Assembly (NCBI RefSeq): GCF_900115685.1
Contig: NZ_FOXJ01000001.1
Location: forward strand, 3,258,449 to 3,322,448
Reading direction: 5' to 3'
Length of the DNA: 64,000 nt
From: Variovorax sp. 770b2
Lineage (GTDB): Bacteria; Pseudomonadota; Gammaproteobacteria; Burkholderiales; Burkholderiaceae_C
The notes below the pieces were generated by a model, which had not been told where the DNA came from, ran no database searches, and saw only the letters and a program-made list of their open reading frames with translations. Position numbers and translations under genes: made by a program. This document shows positions 63,939 through 64,000 of the stretch, piece after piece. Positions within the stretch are counted from its first letter, which is position 1, and each line of letters starts with the position of its first letter.

Positions 63939-64000
63939 TCAGGGCGCGTCGGCGGGCGCCGTCGCGCGCCAGGGATCGGACGCAGGTTCGGCAGCCGGCG
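63939..64000 (-). CDS. Possible C-terminal end of an upstream gene
   Basis: On the minus strand, one frame entering from the right edge reads an Ala/Pro-rich tail ending in ATAPADAP and a TGA at 63941-63939, 11 bp before rpoE. The frame is too short to identify. It could be the end of a gene upstream of rpoE or merely leader sequence. Confidence 0.25.
   Translation of the reverse strand, partial: PAAEPASDPWRATAPADAP

Noticed and set aside
1..64000. CRISPR array, tRNA, rRNA, prophage or transposase genes.
   Set aside because: No regularly spaced short direct repeats with unique spacers were seen. The repetitive stretches are coding. No integrase or transposase motif and no recognisable tRNA cloverleaf was noticed by eye.

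Overview
This is a GC-rich betaproteobacterial chromosome segment. Several gene blocks point to the Comamonadaceae and most likely a Variovorax-type organism: the TCA block acnB / CoA lyase / tam / mdh / gntR / sdhCDAB-sdhE-gltA, the block leuCDB-asd-fimV-truA-trpFBA-accD, and the run rpoE-rseA-rseB-mucD-lepA-lepB-rnc-era-recO-pdxJ-acpS-nagZ. The genus is inferred from gene order and protein style. No rRNA gene, tRNA gene, CRISPR array, prophage or insertion sequence was recognised. Layout from left to right: (1) 1-6.5 kb. The N-terminal 1238 residues of a trimeric autotransporter adhesin run leftward off the window. It has an ESPR signal peptide, a Hep_Hag head and a long Ser/Thr-rich SLST stalk. 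Divergent from it are a small exported DUF4019 protein, a DUF2827 protein and a glycosyltransferase. (2) 6.5-18.9 kb. A TCA-cycle locus with aconitase B, a small exported protein, a CitE-like lyase, trans-aconitate methyltransferase, malate dehydrogenase, a GntR regulator with a palindromic operator candidate, succinate dehydrogenase with its flavinylation factor, and citrate synthase. (3) 18.9-29 kb. A purine nucleoside permease family lipoprotein converges on a 2941-residue classical autotransporter built from about ten tandem repeats. An FNR/Anr-like site lies just upstream of the autotransporter. (4) 29-42.3 kb. A LysR regulator, leucine biosynthesis, asd, fimV, truA, tryptophan synthesis and accD, all on the plus strand. 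(5) 42.4-51.4 kb. YggT, a GT2 glycosyltransferase, a LON-domain protein, lysS, an Hsp70-like ATPase with a YgjP-like metallopeptidase, then a tail-to-tail island of two methyltransferases and two glycosyltransferases. (6) 51.4-64 kb. A long minus-strand run: the sigma-E envelope stress module, lepA-lepB-rnc-era-recO-pdxJ-acpS-nagZ, and between mucD and lepA a promoter-terminator pair that may define a small RNA or a leader attenuator. The surface theme recurs: two very large ESPR-type autotransporters, FimV, at least four glycosyltransferases, signal peptidase I and the complete sigma-E/MucD system that normally deals with misfolded outer-membrane proteins. The most interesting hypothesis is that the Ser/Thr-rich adhesin stalk is glycosylated by the DUF2827 and glycosyltransferase pair encoded next to it. 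Nearly all other loci are conserved housekeeping genes. Many large open frames opposite the adhesins are antisense artefacts of GC-rich repeats and were not annotated.
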